Notes: generated by a model from the letters alone, not told the origin. A stretch of 64,000 nucleotides of DNA from Mixophyes australis (GCA_036250195.1 JAVHZZ010000003.1:297939565-298003564), one strand, 5' to 3'. Shown: positions 21,541 to 33,890, numbered from the stretch's first letter. Made by a program: numbers and translations.

Positions 21541-21903
21541 GTAGGTTGTAATATACACCCGAAGGCGATGGCTGCATTGCCAATATGCCTAGATGGAGAG
21601 GAAGACAATCAGGTTTGTGTGTAGAATTAATGAAGGCCTACCTATCAGGAATTAAACTGGGTTTTTTGTTAATTTATTAGCTTTACAATTACATTACTTA
21701 TCCAAGAAACAGGTGGAGCACTAAATTTGGTTATTTTAGGGCCAAAAACATAGATTTTCCAACAAAATAGCAAAACAAAACCAAACAAAACCAAAACCAA
21801 AACACGCGATGGCGGTTTTGCAAAACCAAAATCAAAACACGAAGGTAATACAGATCCAAAACAGAATCCAAAACCAAAACACGGGGGTCAGTGACCATCT
21901 CTA

Positions 21904-22919
21904 CTTCCAACTGCCTATGACTTTTAGGGCAGAACAGGGGCAGGAAGGTAACGTATAGCCAGAGTCTACATATCTATATTCAAATGGAAACTTTTCTTGT
22001 ACTTGAATATGGCTTAAGTGCATGCGTTTTTTTAAAACGCAAGTTGCGTTAACATTGCGTTCAAAGACTCTATGTAAACAAGATAGACTCACTCTGCCGC
22101 ATAATTAATAACACAGCTTAGCCCTTCAATGCATTACAGCAGATGTGGCCAAAAAGTTGGAGCATATTCTTCCTTCATGAGCTTTGGAGAGCAGAGAAGA
22201 AACTCAAGTATTTCCAGGGGCTGTTTGCTTCTGCATATAAGCAGAGCAGACATACACAAGCTAGCCTTGAATTATGTTTTCAGCAGAATGTTTCAGCACA
22301 AGAATGAGGGGCTATGCTGTGCAACATAGAGGAAGCATTGCTATTTTGAAGAGAGGGATACACCAATATCTCCCAACTATCCTAATTTAGGCGGGGAGAT
22401 CCAGAGGGCAAGTTGGTGTGGAGCATTCAAGTTACAAGGTGAAATTATTACTTTCATTAAAAAAATCCTAAATGAAAGATTTGAGAAATTAGATTTTCTT
22501 AAAATATATTTACTATTTTTGTCTTTTTTCATATTCTGTAAGACTAAATAAAAGCCCATGGGCATCCCTGATTCTTCCCCACTTCCATTGCCAAACAACT
22601 TCCCAAAATCTACTTCTAGTATTTTTATTTTCAATTTTATTTTTTTTTATCAGAAAAAAATGGTTGCAATGGAATTTGAATTGTAATATAAAAGCTTGTG
22701 TTCATTGTTATGGGGTGTTAATAAACATTGGTTACCATCACATATCAATTTTTTTTTTTTAAAAAAAAACCTCTTGTACTCTCCCAGTGTCGTCAGGAAA
22801 TGGCCCTGAGGTAATTTCCTAAAAACTTGATTTGAGTCTGATGATATGCTGCGGAGCACTGTGGCGCCTTACAAACCTATGATAATAATGCTATGATGGT
22901 TGATGCAATGTTTCACACC
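21904..22919. other. Intergenic, nothing recognised
   Basis: AT-rich, with homopolymer runs (22620-22760) and no supported gene. Confidence 0.55.
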
Positions 22920-23035
22920 AGGGGGTAAATGTATCAATCTGCGGGTTCTTCAACACCCGCGTGTTCAGCCTCTTCCGCGATTAAATTTCAGGCGGCGCTG
23001 CATTGTAAACCCGCAGATTGATACATTTAACCCCA
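22920..23035. mobile_element. Short palindromic MITE
   Basis: About 115 bp with inverted ends: 'gggggtaaatgtatcaatct' then 'gcggg' at the left, and 'cccgcagattgatacattta' then 'acccc' at the right. The same end occurs at 26127 and, as complement, at 63512-63536. The end resembles the GGGGTAGATTTACTAAA end of the Harbinger element at 23891, so a PIF/Harbinger-type MITE is likely. The exact duplication is ambiguous. Confidence 0.75.
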
Positions 23036-23887
23036 GATGTGGTTTGTTTTGTTTAGACCAAAGCACTCACACTCACCTTTATTTACACTGAATCCAATGG
23101 TAACAGATTAACTCACAGAAATGCAGAAATGCAGAATACATGTCATTTAAAGTACCTGGAAAGACTACTTTTTTTTAAAAAGGAGATTACATGACAAAGT
23201 TAATCCTATTATGCAGCAAACTGCACCTGTGTAAACCAAATACTTTGTATTTATGCATTTCCTTTATTACAATCAGTATATGAGATCTATGTAGTTCTTT
23301 ATACCTATAATCATCGCTCAAACATTATCTACCTAATCTCTACTGTTCTCAGACATATCACATTTTCTTTCTTAGTAACTTTTAATGGGGGTCTCTTATT
23401 CTGAATCTCTAACTGCTCAGTTTTGTGTTCCACATCTTTTTGTCTCTGTTCATTCGTCCTCTTTAGTTTTGCTGTTGTTTGTAATGTGGTTCTTCTTGAC
23501 TCAATCTACAGTGAGTACCAATATGTAAATGCAAGTTAGTTAAGGTATATACATTTAAGACCCTTTAATAGTCTGCCTAGCCTCTGCAGGGGATAGCAAA
23601 CCCACCTCCTACTATTACAACATATTAATATATTAACTGGTTTATGATATTCAGACTGGTTTAACCTTTTATATCAGCCTGAACCTTAGATGGAAGAGTA
23701 GAAAGAAAGAATGTTATGTGACTTAATCTAACATTGTCCTTAAGTAACTCTTTAGACAAGTGGCAGTATAAGTACTATTCTAAATTTGTCATTATGCAAA
23801 ATTACTTAAATTACATCACTTTTTTCCCACTACTGTTTATTCTTTTGGGATTAGAGAAGGTACTTTAGGGCTGTATGTTCTACCTTT
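23036..23887. other. Intergenic, nothing recognised
   Basis: No coding or repeat structure identified. Confidence 0.55.
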
Positions 23888-23890
23888 TTA

Positions 23891-25364
23891 GGGGTAGATT
23901 TACTAAAAGTCCTGTTTGGTGGCAGTTTTTCTCCAAGCTGCCATTTACTATTGTATAATCTGACTTTACAACAACATATACTATTGCAGAAGAGAGTATA
24001 CAAGTAGGTGTCTGTGTACCAGACAACAAATCAGTACAATATTGGACTCCTTTGCAGAGGCGTAGAGGAGTACACCAGGATATTAATCAAGGCACCTGAA
24101 TCTTGTCTTCAATAGTCCAATGGAACATTTTATCACAACTGTAGTGGCTATGTGCACGTCATTATATTTGTGCTGGTCAGGAGCCTGCGGATGTAACAGA
24201 GGTGTCATTAGCAAAGAGCGACACCCATATTCTGAATCTCATGAAATGAGAATATATGTTAGCTTACATGGAATGCACATCTACAGCAGTTAGCACATGT
24301 GAAGCATATAAAACAAGAATCAAGTTGCATCAAAATATGCCTTTTCACTGCCTCAGGATATAGACGCCATGATATGACCCAGGATAGCTAATCATTATAC
24401 GCATTTTAGCATCACAAACAACCTGCACATTCAGGAAGTGGCAATGGTAGTGATTGCTGTAACCTCTGCCCTGTTGTGAGATGGTCGCAGCCCAATATGA
24501 GTGCAATGTATAGCTCCCAAGACATTAGGCAGTCCTGAGAGCCTATAAAAAGCTACTTTTAGATCATACCACTGTGACAGCTGACTGGGGAATCAGATAG
24601 ATGTATGCAGCAAATTTTTTAGGGTACCTAAGAAGAATGCCTTGAAAATGTCTCCTATGTTATGCCTACTACTCTTGAGGTCACAGACTTAAAGGAGCCT
24701 GTGGCCATAAATTGGACAGTACACATTAATTTGTTCAACCCAGACACTGCATGGGAGTGTGATGTTTCCGGCTCCAAATCAGTTCTCGCCTGCTCATAAA
24801 GCATCAGGTGGTTAGTGCGGTTGAGGCAAAACATTATTACTACTTCCTGATCAGACAGGGAGTCCAGGCTCACATAATCGGAAAAAACACAGGCTGTGCT
24901 TGGTCTGCGTGGCCTCCACGGAACCTGTGGCTGGTGTTCATCCTCATCCTCTTCCCTCCTTACTGTCTCCATCACATGTAGTAATGTAGTACAGCATATA
25001 TGCAGTAGCATGGATGCACAAAATTCCCTGAAATCACCATTATGGAAAAAATCCATTCCTGCAAACCTGTTTTTGTCCTTTTTTTATAGGCATCATGATT
25101 AACTGGAGGCCAATTGAATGTGATTTCTTCAATCTTGCCTCTTACAACCACCTCTTTTTTTTTTGGACTGTTTGGAATAGCTGTTTATCAGAGGTTTGGG
25201 AAACCCCAGTTTAGTAAATCTGGCTGTTTATATGTTCATCCTTCATCGGGATGGTGATCTGTAATGTGGTGGTTTGTAAAAATTTAGTTTTTGCCCATTT
25301 TACTGGTGGTTTTCCCTTTAGTAAATGCGGTGGTCTTGAAACCGCCATTTAGTAAATCTAGTCC
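23891..25364 (-). mobile_element. PIF/Harbinger transposon, TTA duplication
   Basis: 1474 bp. The left end is GGGGTAGATTTACTAAA; the right end is its near-complement, ending at 25364. TTA flanks both sides (23888-23890, 25365-25367), the usual Harbinger target duplication. It carries a minus-strand transposase remnant. Internal inverted-repeat variants of 'tttagtaaat' near 25210 and 25320 suggest multiplied sub-terminal repeats. Confidence 0.88.
24440..25056 (-). pseudogene. Harbinger transposase remnant
   Basis: The frame 25056-24655 shows the N-terminal part of a PIF-type DDE nuclease: the SDYVSLDSLSDQEVVIMFCL region, then ARTDLEPETSHSHAVSGLNK and FMATGSFKSVTSRVVGI. Downstream in another frame, FYRLSGLPNVLGAIHCTHIG holds the catalytic-region D to H change: the family has a D in the GAIDCTHI position, and H stands here. 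Stops and a frameshift follow. The partner Myb-like gene of autonomous Harbingers is absent. Confidence 0.8.
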
Positions 25365-25545
25365 TTAGTGTCTTCATTCTGGCTTCTGGAGTCGTTATAG
25401 CAGTAGTGGTACCATTTCTATTAACTTAGAGCTTCACTGGGAATCCCCAGCAGTAGAGGATGCTGTTTGCTGTGAGTGCAGAGGTGATTAGCTGCACTTT
25501 TTAGTTTCTGTATGGTACTCCATTACAAGAACTAAAATGTTGTAA

Positions 25546-26123
25546 TCATATGTCCCTAACATCACTGTAGCAACTTAACTTGTTAACTAAGTTTCTTTTC
25601 TTGGTTTTCATAGATTTTAGTTGACTAAAGATGCGTTCAACATTTGCATTTGTAAAAGGCAAGCTTAATATATAAGCCGCAACCTTTATCAACTTTGAAC
25701 ATGAAGGTTTCTGTGCAGAAGTCTGCATGGACAATATATGCTTACAACACTGTAGTAGAGTCATTGGCTCCAAACCAGGTCCATCCAAAAGGCTTTGCTT
25801 TCGCCATTTTGTATCAATGTATTCTTTTCTATCAAGCAGTTTAATTAAATCTAAATGTGAAACATCAGTTATATAATTACATAATATACCTAATCTTTCA
25901 GAGTTTCATATAGAATATCAATGTAATACTTTGCAAGATCATTCTGAATGACAATTGATGTCTTGGGCTTTGGTAGCTCTACTTTTTCTATAGTTCTATA
26001 CTTTAACCAAAGGTATGTCTTGTTCCACCATAAAAAAAAGACATGTTTGCTTAAAACAGCATTCTCTCTGTGTCTGTAACCAATCTTGCTTGCATAAGTA
26101 TGTCTAATCAAGCAGATTGACAC
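25546..26123 (-). pseudogene. hAT-like transposase C-terminal remnant
   Basis: The frame 25788-25546 has AAYILSLPFTNANVERIFSQ, the hAT dimerisation motif (N-x-x-V/A-E-R-x-F-S), followed by KSMKTKKRNLV. A second frame, 26123-25890, upstream in transcript sense, includes PKTSIVIQNDLAKYYIDILY. They appear to be one decayed gene of a different hAT lineage from the elements at 9.6-21.9 kb and 35.8-39.0 kb. No ends found. Confidence 0.65.
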
Positions 26124-26126
26124 CTG

Positions 26127-26270
26127 GGGGTAAATGTATGATCCTCCGATTTCTGCAAGTCTCCAGAAATTAGCGACTTTGCAGTGGAAATTTAAAGCGG
26201 CGATGGTTTGTAAAGGAAAACTTGTCTTTACAAGCCATTTGTTTGTATTTTATTTTTTTTACAAGTGTAG
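26127..26270. mobile_element. MITE fragment, GGGGGTAAATGTAT end
   Basis: Begins 'gggggtaaatgtatgatcct' and has the internal 'tttaaagcggcgatggtttg' typical of this repeat. One end only. Confidence 0.5.
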
Positions 26271-27180
26271 CACCCACTTTCCCCTATATCAGCTGGGTGT
26301 CTATGTAAAGTGTATTGTAATCTGTGGTGTTTCTTTTACCTTTATCTTCAGTTAGCACAGTGCCTCCACCTTGGTCTGCGTGCAGTAGGCTCTTCATTGG
26401 GTAGTGTTCTTGATAAGCAACATCAGAGGGAGACCAAGGAACCCTCCGCCCCCTACTAACAAATCTACAGGCACACATGGAAAAAGACAATGTCGATTCT
26501 AAATCAGATTGTTCACCTGTAAGTGTCAGTTTATCAGTTATGAGTTCATCAGCTGGAGAGAATTAAATACACTGTACGGTTTAAGTGTACAATAAACTCT
26601 GCTTTATAAGTTACAAGTCCCTATATATATAGCAAAAATCACGTATTACAGAAAACTACGCCCCATGTTCCCTTCACACAGATGTTAGTATATTCTCTCA
26701 TTATCCACACTAGAACTCCCCAGGGGGGGGCTGGCTTATCTACTGTCTGGTATGACCAAGGTTATAAGCATAGCCTTGCAAATAATGAATTACTCCTACA
26801 AAACAGGTGCATCTAATTTGTATTTAAGCTATAACAGAACAAAATGGCTATAAGGCAACAAGATGGCGTCAGCTTAGCAAAATCACATTTCTCATTTCCC
26901 ATCTTTTTATTCATTATTTGCCCTAACACTACCTATCAGAGATCCCATTCTTGCTGTCGCTTTTAATGGGTACTTATACGCATACACCTTTCTAACAGAA
27001 CATATGAATAGGATTGCCTAAAACTGGATACATAGAACAACCCATCCCCCACCAATAGCAAGTCCATGATCCCTCTTCTAGCTGATAGATGGTCAATGAG
27101 TCGACAACCGTCTTGCGCCCGCTACAGGTCCTGATGTCAGATCTTCACATATATCAGTGAACATGAGAGGCTCTGGGGCC
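26271..27180. other. Possible 3' LTR region of the retrovirus-like remnant
   Basis: Non-coding. It lies immediately downstream, in minus-strand sense, of the Env-like remnant. A pyrimidine-rich run 'cttcctttttgtctttt' at 27189-27205 could be the complement of a polypurine tract. No second LTR copy was found in the window, so the LTR ends cannot be fixed. Confidence 0.3.
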
Positions 27181-27342
27181 TCTTGCGCTTCCTTTTTGTC
27201 TTTTAACTATGGATTTTTTTAGGAAAGGAAAAAAGGAAAGGGAGGGAGAAAATACACAGTGCGCTCGGCAAGACATATATGTCACTTATTTCACAATAGA
27301 AGGGATTGTCCATTGTGCTGTATATCTTCATAAGGATAGGCT

Positions 27343-27690
27343 TCAGCATCGACCATGTGGATTCCAAGGAAAAGGTTCTTGGTTTCTGCACTGATCACAA
27401 CTGGCAGTAGTACTGAGAGTTCCACAAGATTCACACTCATTAGATGGGGTGTACAGTATAGCGGTTAAGACAGATGTGGTAACTTTAATTTTTCTGGAAG
27501 AGAAACACTTAGCTTTAATACACTTGCTAATAAGCCACATCAGTTTTACTAGTATATATATTATAATAAGGATTAGTAACAGTCCTTGTAGTACAACATG
27601 TATAAAACCTGATAACCATCCTCCTATATCCTTGAACCAATCGGCCAGGTACAGCCATGAACACTATCCTTCTAGATAAGCATCTCCAGT
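27343..27690 (-). pseudogene. Env transmembrane-subunit remnant
   Basis: A hydrophobic membrane-spanning stretch, in a frame shifted from the neighbouring fragments, with FIHVVLQGLLLILIIIYILV, then a polar tail with a CIKAKCFSS-like cysteine cluster. An aromatic pre-membrane segment precedes it. This is the usual end of a retroviral TM subunit. The surface subunit and fusion peptide are not recognisable in 27700-28250. Broken by frame changes. Confidence 0.6.
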
Positions 27691-28249
27691 GTGCTCCTTT
27701 AAAAATGTATATTTCATGTCTTAATTTTTTGTAAGTGTTCATCAAACATTTTCTCTGGATCATCTGCGTCACTAGTTAAAAAGGTGCAACCCTGGGCTTC
27801 AATTTACATATGGGGTCAGGCAGTACCCTCCAGACTAAGCTGTCAGGCAGTCCAATATTAACCTATTGTCTTGTGTAAATGTAATAATGTGTTGGGCCAC
27901 AATACTCACAAATACATTTCTGTATTGGGTGTAAACCCCTACAGTCATGGGTTGCTCTTTTCTTATTTGGTTGGGTTAAACTTTCATATTAGAATTTTTC
28001 TCATTATGTATAATGATCTCTACATTACAACTGGCATGAGTCTGGTTCTTCCAGACCTAGCTTTCCTTTCTAGACTAGTACACATCTACAGCCTACAGCA
28101 AAGGAACATAATGTGCAATCAATATTCCTCCTGCTAATATCAATGAACACCACTCTATGGTCTCCCTTGGACCTTTAAAAAACTTGTAAAATACATTTTA
28201 CTCAGACTCCCCTTGTCTGAAGATCTTGCAGTGGGATGTATGTATTCAG

Positions 28250-29290
28250 GGGTCATTTCCCTGTACTTCCACTACCATGGGAGTCGTCAATAAGACCTGA
28301 AAAGGACTCTCATATCTGGGTTCAAGACTCTTCCTGACGTGCTTTTTCACGACCACCCAGTCCCCTGGTTGCAGTTTATGGGTACCTGCATCAAAATTAG
28401 GGCCTGGAATGGAAGAAATCACTTGACCATGTATTTTAGTTAGTTGTTTCTATAATAAAGCAACATAGTTCAACAAATCACCATGTACATGCTGTAGTTG
28501 CTATGGAAAATAACAGCCTGCTCTGTTTGCTGTGCCAAACAGTTTCTCATTTGGTGTTAAACCTGTGTCTTTCCTAGCAGTGTTTCTTACTGAGCGCAGG
28601 TAAACATGAGATCCATGGCAGACCTTTTTTCAGCCATTATTTTCTGCATTTTCAATTGCAGAGTACCATTAAGGCGCTCCACACATCCCGAACTTTGGGG
28701 TCTGTGAGGGGTGTGACGGGCAGATATGATTCCCATGTCTTTTAACAGTTCCTTGAATCCTTGCCCCGTAAAGTGTGTCCCTCTGTCACTTACAATGACC
28801 TCTGGTACCCGATATCTGCAGATTACCTCACTCATAAGTTTCTTGGCTACTGCTTTAGTATTTGCTTTTCTATACAGCCATGTCTCCAGCCAGGGACTAA
28901 AGAAGTCGACACAGACTTGCACATTCTCAAAGCCCGAGCAATTGGGAAGTTGTATAAAGTCTATCTGTATCCTCTTATAGGAATATTATGTCTGGGGTGT
29001 GGTTTTCCATAGGACAGACTTACCCAGGTTATTCTGTGCACAGATTTAGGGATCCTGCCACTAATGACTGTGCTGCTTGGGCGAACCCTGGTGCTATCCA
29101 TAACCTGTTAGTGAGTGCAACCATTGCATCTTTTCCCAGATGCACTTTCCCATGCTCTATATTAGCCATAATGGGGTAAAGGGCTTTTGGCAGACACAAA
29201 CGCTGACCTTTACACCACTCTCCTTGTACTTCTAGTGCTTCATGTTTTGCCCAAGTCTTTTTCTCATTCTCTGTTGCTTGTCTCTGCATA
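28250..29290 (-). pseudogene. Retroviral integrase remnant
   Basis: Three pieces. The zinc-binding part (29289-29029) has an IEHGKVHLGKDAMV-like HH region, though the CC pair is partly lost. The core (28922-28587) has the first D in VCVDFFSPWLETWL, the second in VIVSDRGTHF, and the E in GCVERLNGTL with the expected spacing. A C-terminal domain near 28400-28280 contains LQPGDWVVVKKHVRKSLEPR. Frame breaks separate them. It would have joined viral DNA to host DNA. Confidence 0.83.
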
Positions 29291-29391
29291 AGTTGAAGTG
29301 TGGTACAGTCAACCTTGGGGTCAGGGGGCCACCATGTAAATAGACTCCCCTTCGGGTACTGGGGCTATGGCGGCTTCTCGTGTGGCCTGGT

Positions 29392-29871
29392 CTACCAGTC
29401 TATTTCACTTAGCTTCGGGGGTAGTATCTCTGTGTGTGTCTTCACCTTCATCACTGAGTATGGAGGACAGCTGGAATGCAGTGAACAGTGCCCTGGTATG
29501 TTCAGCATATTGACTGGTTTGCTTGCTGAACCCATAAGGTCCCTACTTTTCCATATAGGGCCATAATCATGCGTAATTACAAACGCATAACTTGAATCAG
29601 TGTAAATATTTACTCTTTGTCCTTTTGCAGATATGCATGCAAGTGTCAGGGCCTTTAGTTCAGCTTCTTGTGCTGACATGTGACTCGGTAGAGTCTGTTG
29701 AATCACTATTTCTGTGTGTGTGGTTAGAGCACACCCTGTATAAGGGACAGGATCTATGTGGTAGCATAAGATGTCTGCATTTGGTAGCGGTGTATCTATG
29801 TCAGATAAAACCAAAGATCCTTGTCTCATTAGTTCCACACAATCATATTCAGAAAAAATTTGTGTTTGCAT
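29392..29871 (-). pseudogene. Retroviral RNase H remnant
   Basis: 159-aa frame with SAQEAELKALTLACISAKGQ (catalytic E), VNIYTDSSYAFVITHDYGPI (catalytic D) and LNIPGHC near the end. The downstream catalytic D is not evident. The N-terminal part is the connection region (DTPLPNADILCYHIDP). Confidence 0.8.
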
Positions 29872-30059
29872 TTTTTCTTCCTGTTCAAGCTGGGATGGGA
29901 ATCCCCTAAATCCCTAGGGGAACCCCGATATATGCAGGTACTTCTCCTATCTTTTGAAACTTGCTGCAAAAAGACAGCAGGATTCAACATTGTGCCCCAC
30001 TTAAGTGTAACGTTACAGGCAGTTAGCAAGTGCTACTTAGTCTGGCTGCTGAGAAGTGT

Positions 30060-30440
30060 TTTGTTTATGCTTGATTTAAAATTTCTATTACCGCATGTGG
30101 CACCATTAGGGTTACTGGGTGCCCTAACACAATATCTGTACTTTTTCCAAACACTATGGCCGCTGCAGCCATTGCTCATATGACTGGGTCTAATTGTGCA
30201 GAGTAGTATGTAAGTGACCTTAGCTTGCGACCATGTATCTGTGTCAGTACTTCTTGTGCGTGTGCACTTACTTTATAACAAAATAATGTGAAAGGCTTGT
30301 CATAATCTGGCAAAGTCAGTGCTGGCACTGAAGTTACTTCAACTTAAAATTGGTTAAACATTTGGCTTTGCTCAGAGGAGAGTATAAATGGCATAAGTGC
30401 TATTGCAGGAGCACAGATAATAGCTCTTAAAGTCTTAAGG
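30060..30440 (-). pseudogene. Retroviral RT C-terminal/connection remnant
   Basis: In minus-strand frames: a segment with LPDYDKPFTLFCYK and EVLTQIHGRKLRSLTYYSAQ, then AMAAAAIVFGKSTDIVLGHP and LMVPHAVIEILNQ. These are the typical RT thumb/connection blocks of retroviral pol. The polymerase YxDD region is absent, and the match ends near 30440. Confidence 0.72.
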
Positions 30441-32950
30441 CTTTTTCATTTATGTACAAACATTGAATTCCCATCAATGCATTACCATATCCATGATACA
30501 AAGAGGTATTTAAAGTATATGATGATTATAGCACAGTAAATAAGGGCAGTGAATGTCTTTACAACACTGATTGACTCAAAACTATTATGAGGATAAAAGA
30601 ATAAAAACCTTTGTTATCTACCATAATTTGACTTTACATTGCAATACTTTCTTTCAAACCATCTGATATAAAATTTGCTTAAAAAAACCCCCCAAAAAAA
30701 CCAAAAACAAACCTAAACACTATTTCATATTCATCTATGTTAGTCCATTTCTCCTTTTCTCTTTAAAAACATCTTCTCACCTTCTACGACTTACAGAAAA
30801 ACCACCTAGTTCATGCATTTGCTATGCAAATAGCCAATAAACTCTAATATCTCTTTCCAAAAAAAGGTAATCATTACTCAGCAGAGTCTACGTTCATTAA
30901 ATCCTTCATTAGTTTATATTTATGTTTGTTGTGGCTGTAGACCAAAACATATTGCAAACTTCTATTCATTGGAAGTTGGATCAATGCAATCTGGATTGAA
31001 AGGGTGCTTTGTAGCTTGAGAGCTTCTGTGAAGAAAAAAACTTTTGCATAGAGATTAACATTTTTTCACTAGGAATTACAATAACTGTTATTAATTCACA
31101 TTTCCCAATTAGTGTGTGTTATTGCATGTAATATGCTTGTACACCATTATCAGATAACCAGTAAACATTTTTATGCAGTGAACAGCTGCTAATACGACTC
31201 TTGTTTAAAAGTTTCTCTTTGTAGCTTAACTGTGACGCTATGCATTCCATGCAATGAAAAACTGATTTCCTCAAAGGGGCAGTCCCTAATCTCACAAACA
31301 GGGAATGTCAAAGTGACGAGACTTGGGCGAGTGTTCAAAGCCACTCCTTTCTCATCATCTCTTTGTAAACCAAATATTCACACATATTTCCAGATTCTGT
31401 GATTTCCATGTTTAAAGTACAAATATATATTCACAATTCTCGCTCACAGACGACATTTTATCTCGTAACATTTCTTTATGGGCATAACAAACCATCCTGA
31501 TTTCTGAGAACATTTATCAGCGCCATTTTAACACAGATAAAAACAGCTTTTAATATCCCTGCATGTAAAAGCTCACTCCCACAATTCTCAACTTCATTAA
31601 AGAGAAAACTATTTTTCTCAACTTCAGAAACAAAATTGCTTTGTTTAAATACAGAAACGGCTTGTTGGATCCCAGCCAGCTTTGTTCTGACACTAGTAAT
31701 AATAGTGATAATGTACATTATTTACAGTCTTGTGATGGACCAAAGATTTTAAAACTTCTTTTGCATCTCTTCAAAAGTTTATCATTAAGCAATGAATGTA
31801 CAACTTTTTCAACCCAGAAACGTGTCTCTTTTAAAAAACTGTCAAGACAGACAAACACGGATCTCCATCACACGCAGTAAGACGGAGATAAAACTCACAT
31901 AAAGAGAAAAATTAACTGCTATCTTCCAGCCTACTGCTGTGGAACTACAAGTCCCAGCATTAGACTAAATATACATTAGCTTCAACATGTTATTATCAAT
32001 CAGCACTCCGGACATATTTTTTCTCTTGAAATACTGAAGCATACTTGAAGAACCTTTTTATCAATGTTACATACATTGTCAGATAGCAAAAAACAGCGTG
32101 CTTCTTATCTCAACACACTGAAATCTTTTACACAGAATAAGGGAGGGGCACATCTCACTCTTCAGCTGCGCAGCATCAAACATACATTTTATAATACACA
32201 ACCTACTTGATTCATTATTTTAGTCATTATATCATTTAGCTTGTGATACATTTAGCCTATCTACATATTTTGCAACTTTCCAGTTCTCTTAACTTTACTT
32301 TGCCACCTCAAACTATCTCTTGGGGTTTGGGCTCAATACCCCTTTGTTCTTGTCACCTTACCAATTGCAACACCATTGTTTCTCCATTAACACATGTCAA
32401 TTCCTTCTTTGGCTATCCCCGCTTTCTTGATAAATTACTTGCAGACCTTCTACTCCCCACACATCCTAGAAATCTGCACATCATTTCTATGGGGGGTTGC
32501 TGTCATCTATCTGCTTACTGTCTATATTCCCCTATATTGACAGTACTTTTGAGTCCCAGTAGAGACTCTGGTCTAGCTTCTGTGGGTTGTCCCAATAGTG
32601 GACGTCCCGTTCTGTGGACTCCTAACAGTGAATGTCCGGGTCTGTGGGCTCCGTACACTAGATTCCCCTTTTGGGTGTCCGTGCAGAATAGCCTGACAGT
32701 GTCTGGGATGAAGGTCTGAAAACTCTTTCTAAACTTCTTGACAAAGTTCTGGGGATGGTGTATCACACATGCACTCAAAATTCACTCATCTTTCAGAAAT
32801 CTAATTACCAATACAATTACAATAAACAAATTGTTAGTAACTGTATAATTCTGAGACTTACAGATCTGCGTGCCTGATACCTTAGACAGAACATGAGGAA
32901 GCTTGAAACATAGGAGCCAAAAAAATGACGATGAGTATAACAGCGATAAT
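30441..32950. other. Intergenic, nothing recognised
   Basis: AT-rich. Short frames (for example 32243-32719 plus) show no recognisable domain. 'ctgtggaactacaagtccca' near 31939 resembles a dispersed amphibian repeat end, but I could not bound it. Confidence 0.5.
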
Positions 32951-32960
32951 ATAATGATTT

Positions 32961-33296
32961 CGACTAACCATGTAACTGACAAGTAGTATTTCCAGCAGCT
33001 AAAATCCCCTTCAAATATAAAATGCGACTTTGCAAAACCCATACAGTAAAAAATCCTGTCACTTTTAATGGACATCATAATAACTGCATTTTTAATGTGG
33101 CAATGAGTAAACCCACAGCCTAGATTACATTATACAGGCTGTGGGTCCACCCATTGCCACTTTAAAACCACAGTTATCATGATGTCCATTAAAAGTGACA
33201 GGATTTTTTACTGAATGGGTTTTGCAAAGTCGCATTTTACATTTGAATGGGATTTTAGCTGCCGGAAATACTACTTGTCAGTTATATGGTTAGTCG
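32961..33296. mobile_element. Foldback/MITE, 336-bp near-perfect palindrome
   Basis: The left arm begins 'cgactaaccatgtaactgac' at 32961 and the right arm ends '...gttatatggttagtcg' at 33296. The arms of about 165 bp match with few differences and meet near 33128 around 'cctagattacattatacagg'. No coding capacity. The target duplication is not clear. Confidence 0.88.
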
Positions 33297-33890
33297 TTAA
33301 TAATTGCAGTAAAATAATACAAGTCAGTAGTAAGGTTATAAATAGATAAAAGTCACTGAACATGTTACAAATTAAAATATGCAAAAGCTCAAATGGCGCT
33401 GCTCTGGGAAAAGGTCTACAATGCTGCACAGAGTAACAGGGGATGTTCCACACCTACAACAATATAAACAAAAAACACTAGCGCAAAGTATGACCTGAGT
33501 AAAAGAAGTGGTGAATGAAAATATATCCAAAAAATAGATATAATAAAAATAGAAACAATTGGAATTTATATGACAATATGAAAACACACAATAACCAGTG
33601 CACCTGTATAGAAACATATAATGTGACATTAATGACCAAACATGAGTCATACCATGATCATATAGGTTGACTGACTGGATAGCTGCAACCGTATTGTAGC
33701 ATGCAGTCCGGTGTGACCGGAGTGCATGCAAATGAAAGGCAATGTCTGAATATAAAAAGTACTGTAGATCAAACAAATAGTAGATTAAAAAGCGAAACCT
33801 CTGTCGGCATATAGAAGAGAGTCACTCATAGGATTGATACAGTAAGTTCCAGAGAGGTACTTGTGTGGACCAAGTAAAAATAAAACATAA
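33297..33890. other. Unrecognised sequence upstream of the Penelope 3' region
   Basis: No gene supported. It may be part of the Penelope-like element's long terminal region, whose outer limit I cannot fix. Confidence 0.4.

Larger units (their letters stand above)
9591..21903 (-). mobile_element. hAT transposon split by LTR insertions
   Basis: The transposase runs on the minus strand. Its N-terminal part is at 20116-18709 and its C-terminal part continues at 11297-10975 on the far side of an LTR insertion flanked by GTCTT (11298-11302 and 18704-18708). The right end reads, as complement, TAGAGATGGTCACTGACC ending at 21903, a typical hAT terminus. The left end is uncertain: 'taggggtggtac' near 9600 is a candidate, but its flank does not match the right flank. 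Related sub-terminal tandem sequence ('tatacacccgaag') occurs near 9917 and 21552, supporting one element. Inactive. Confidence 0.68.
27180..30440 (-). mobile_element. Degraded endogenous-retrovirus remnant (pol, env)
   Basis: Minus-strand order from high to low coordinates: RT end and connection, RNase H, integrase zinc-binding domain, integrase core, integrase C-terminal domain, then a transmembrane-envelope remnant. This pol-then-env order and the motif style are those of gamma/epsilon-like retroviruses rather than Ty3 elements. Everything 5' of the RT end (LTR, gag, protease, most of RT) is missing above 30440. Many stops and frameshifts; inactive. Confidence 0.8.

Noticed and set aside
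9600..21903. 'taggggtggtac' at 9600 as the confirmed partner of the hAT end at 21903
   Set aside because: The 8 bp outside the two ends do not match, so the left boundary is left open.
32243..32719. 158-aa plus-strand frame as a gene
   Set aside because: No domain, composition like the surrounding non-coding DNA, no supporting signals.
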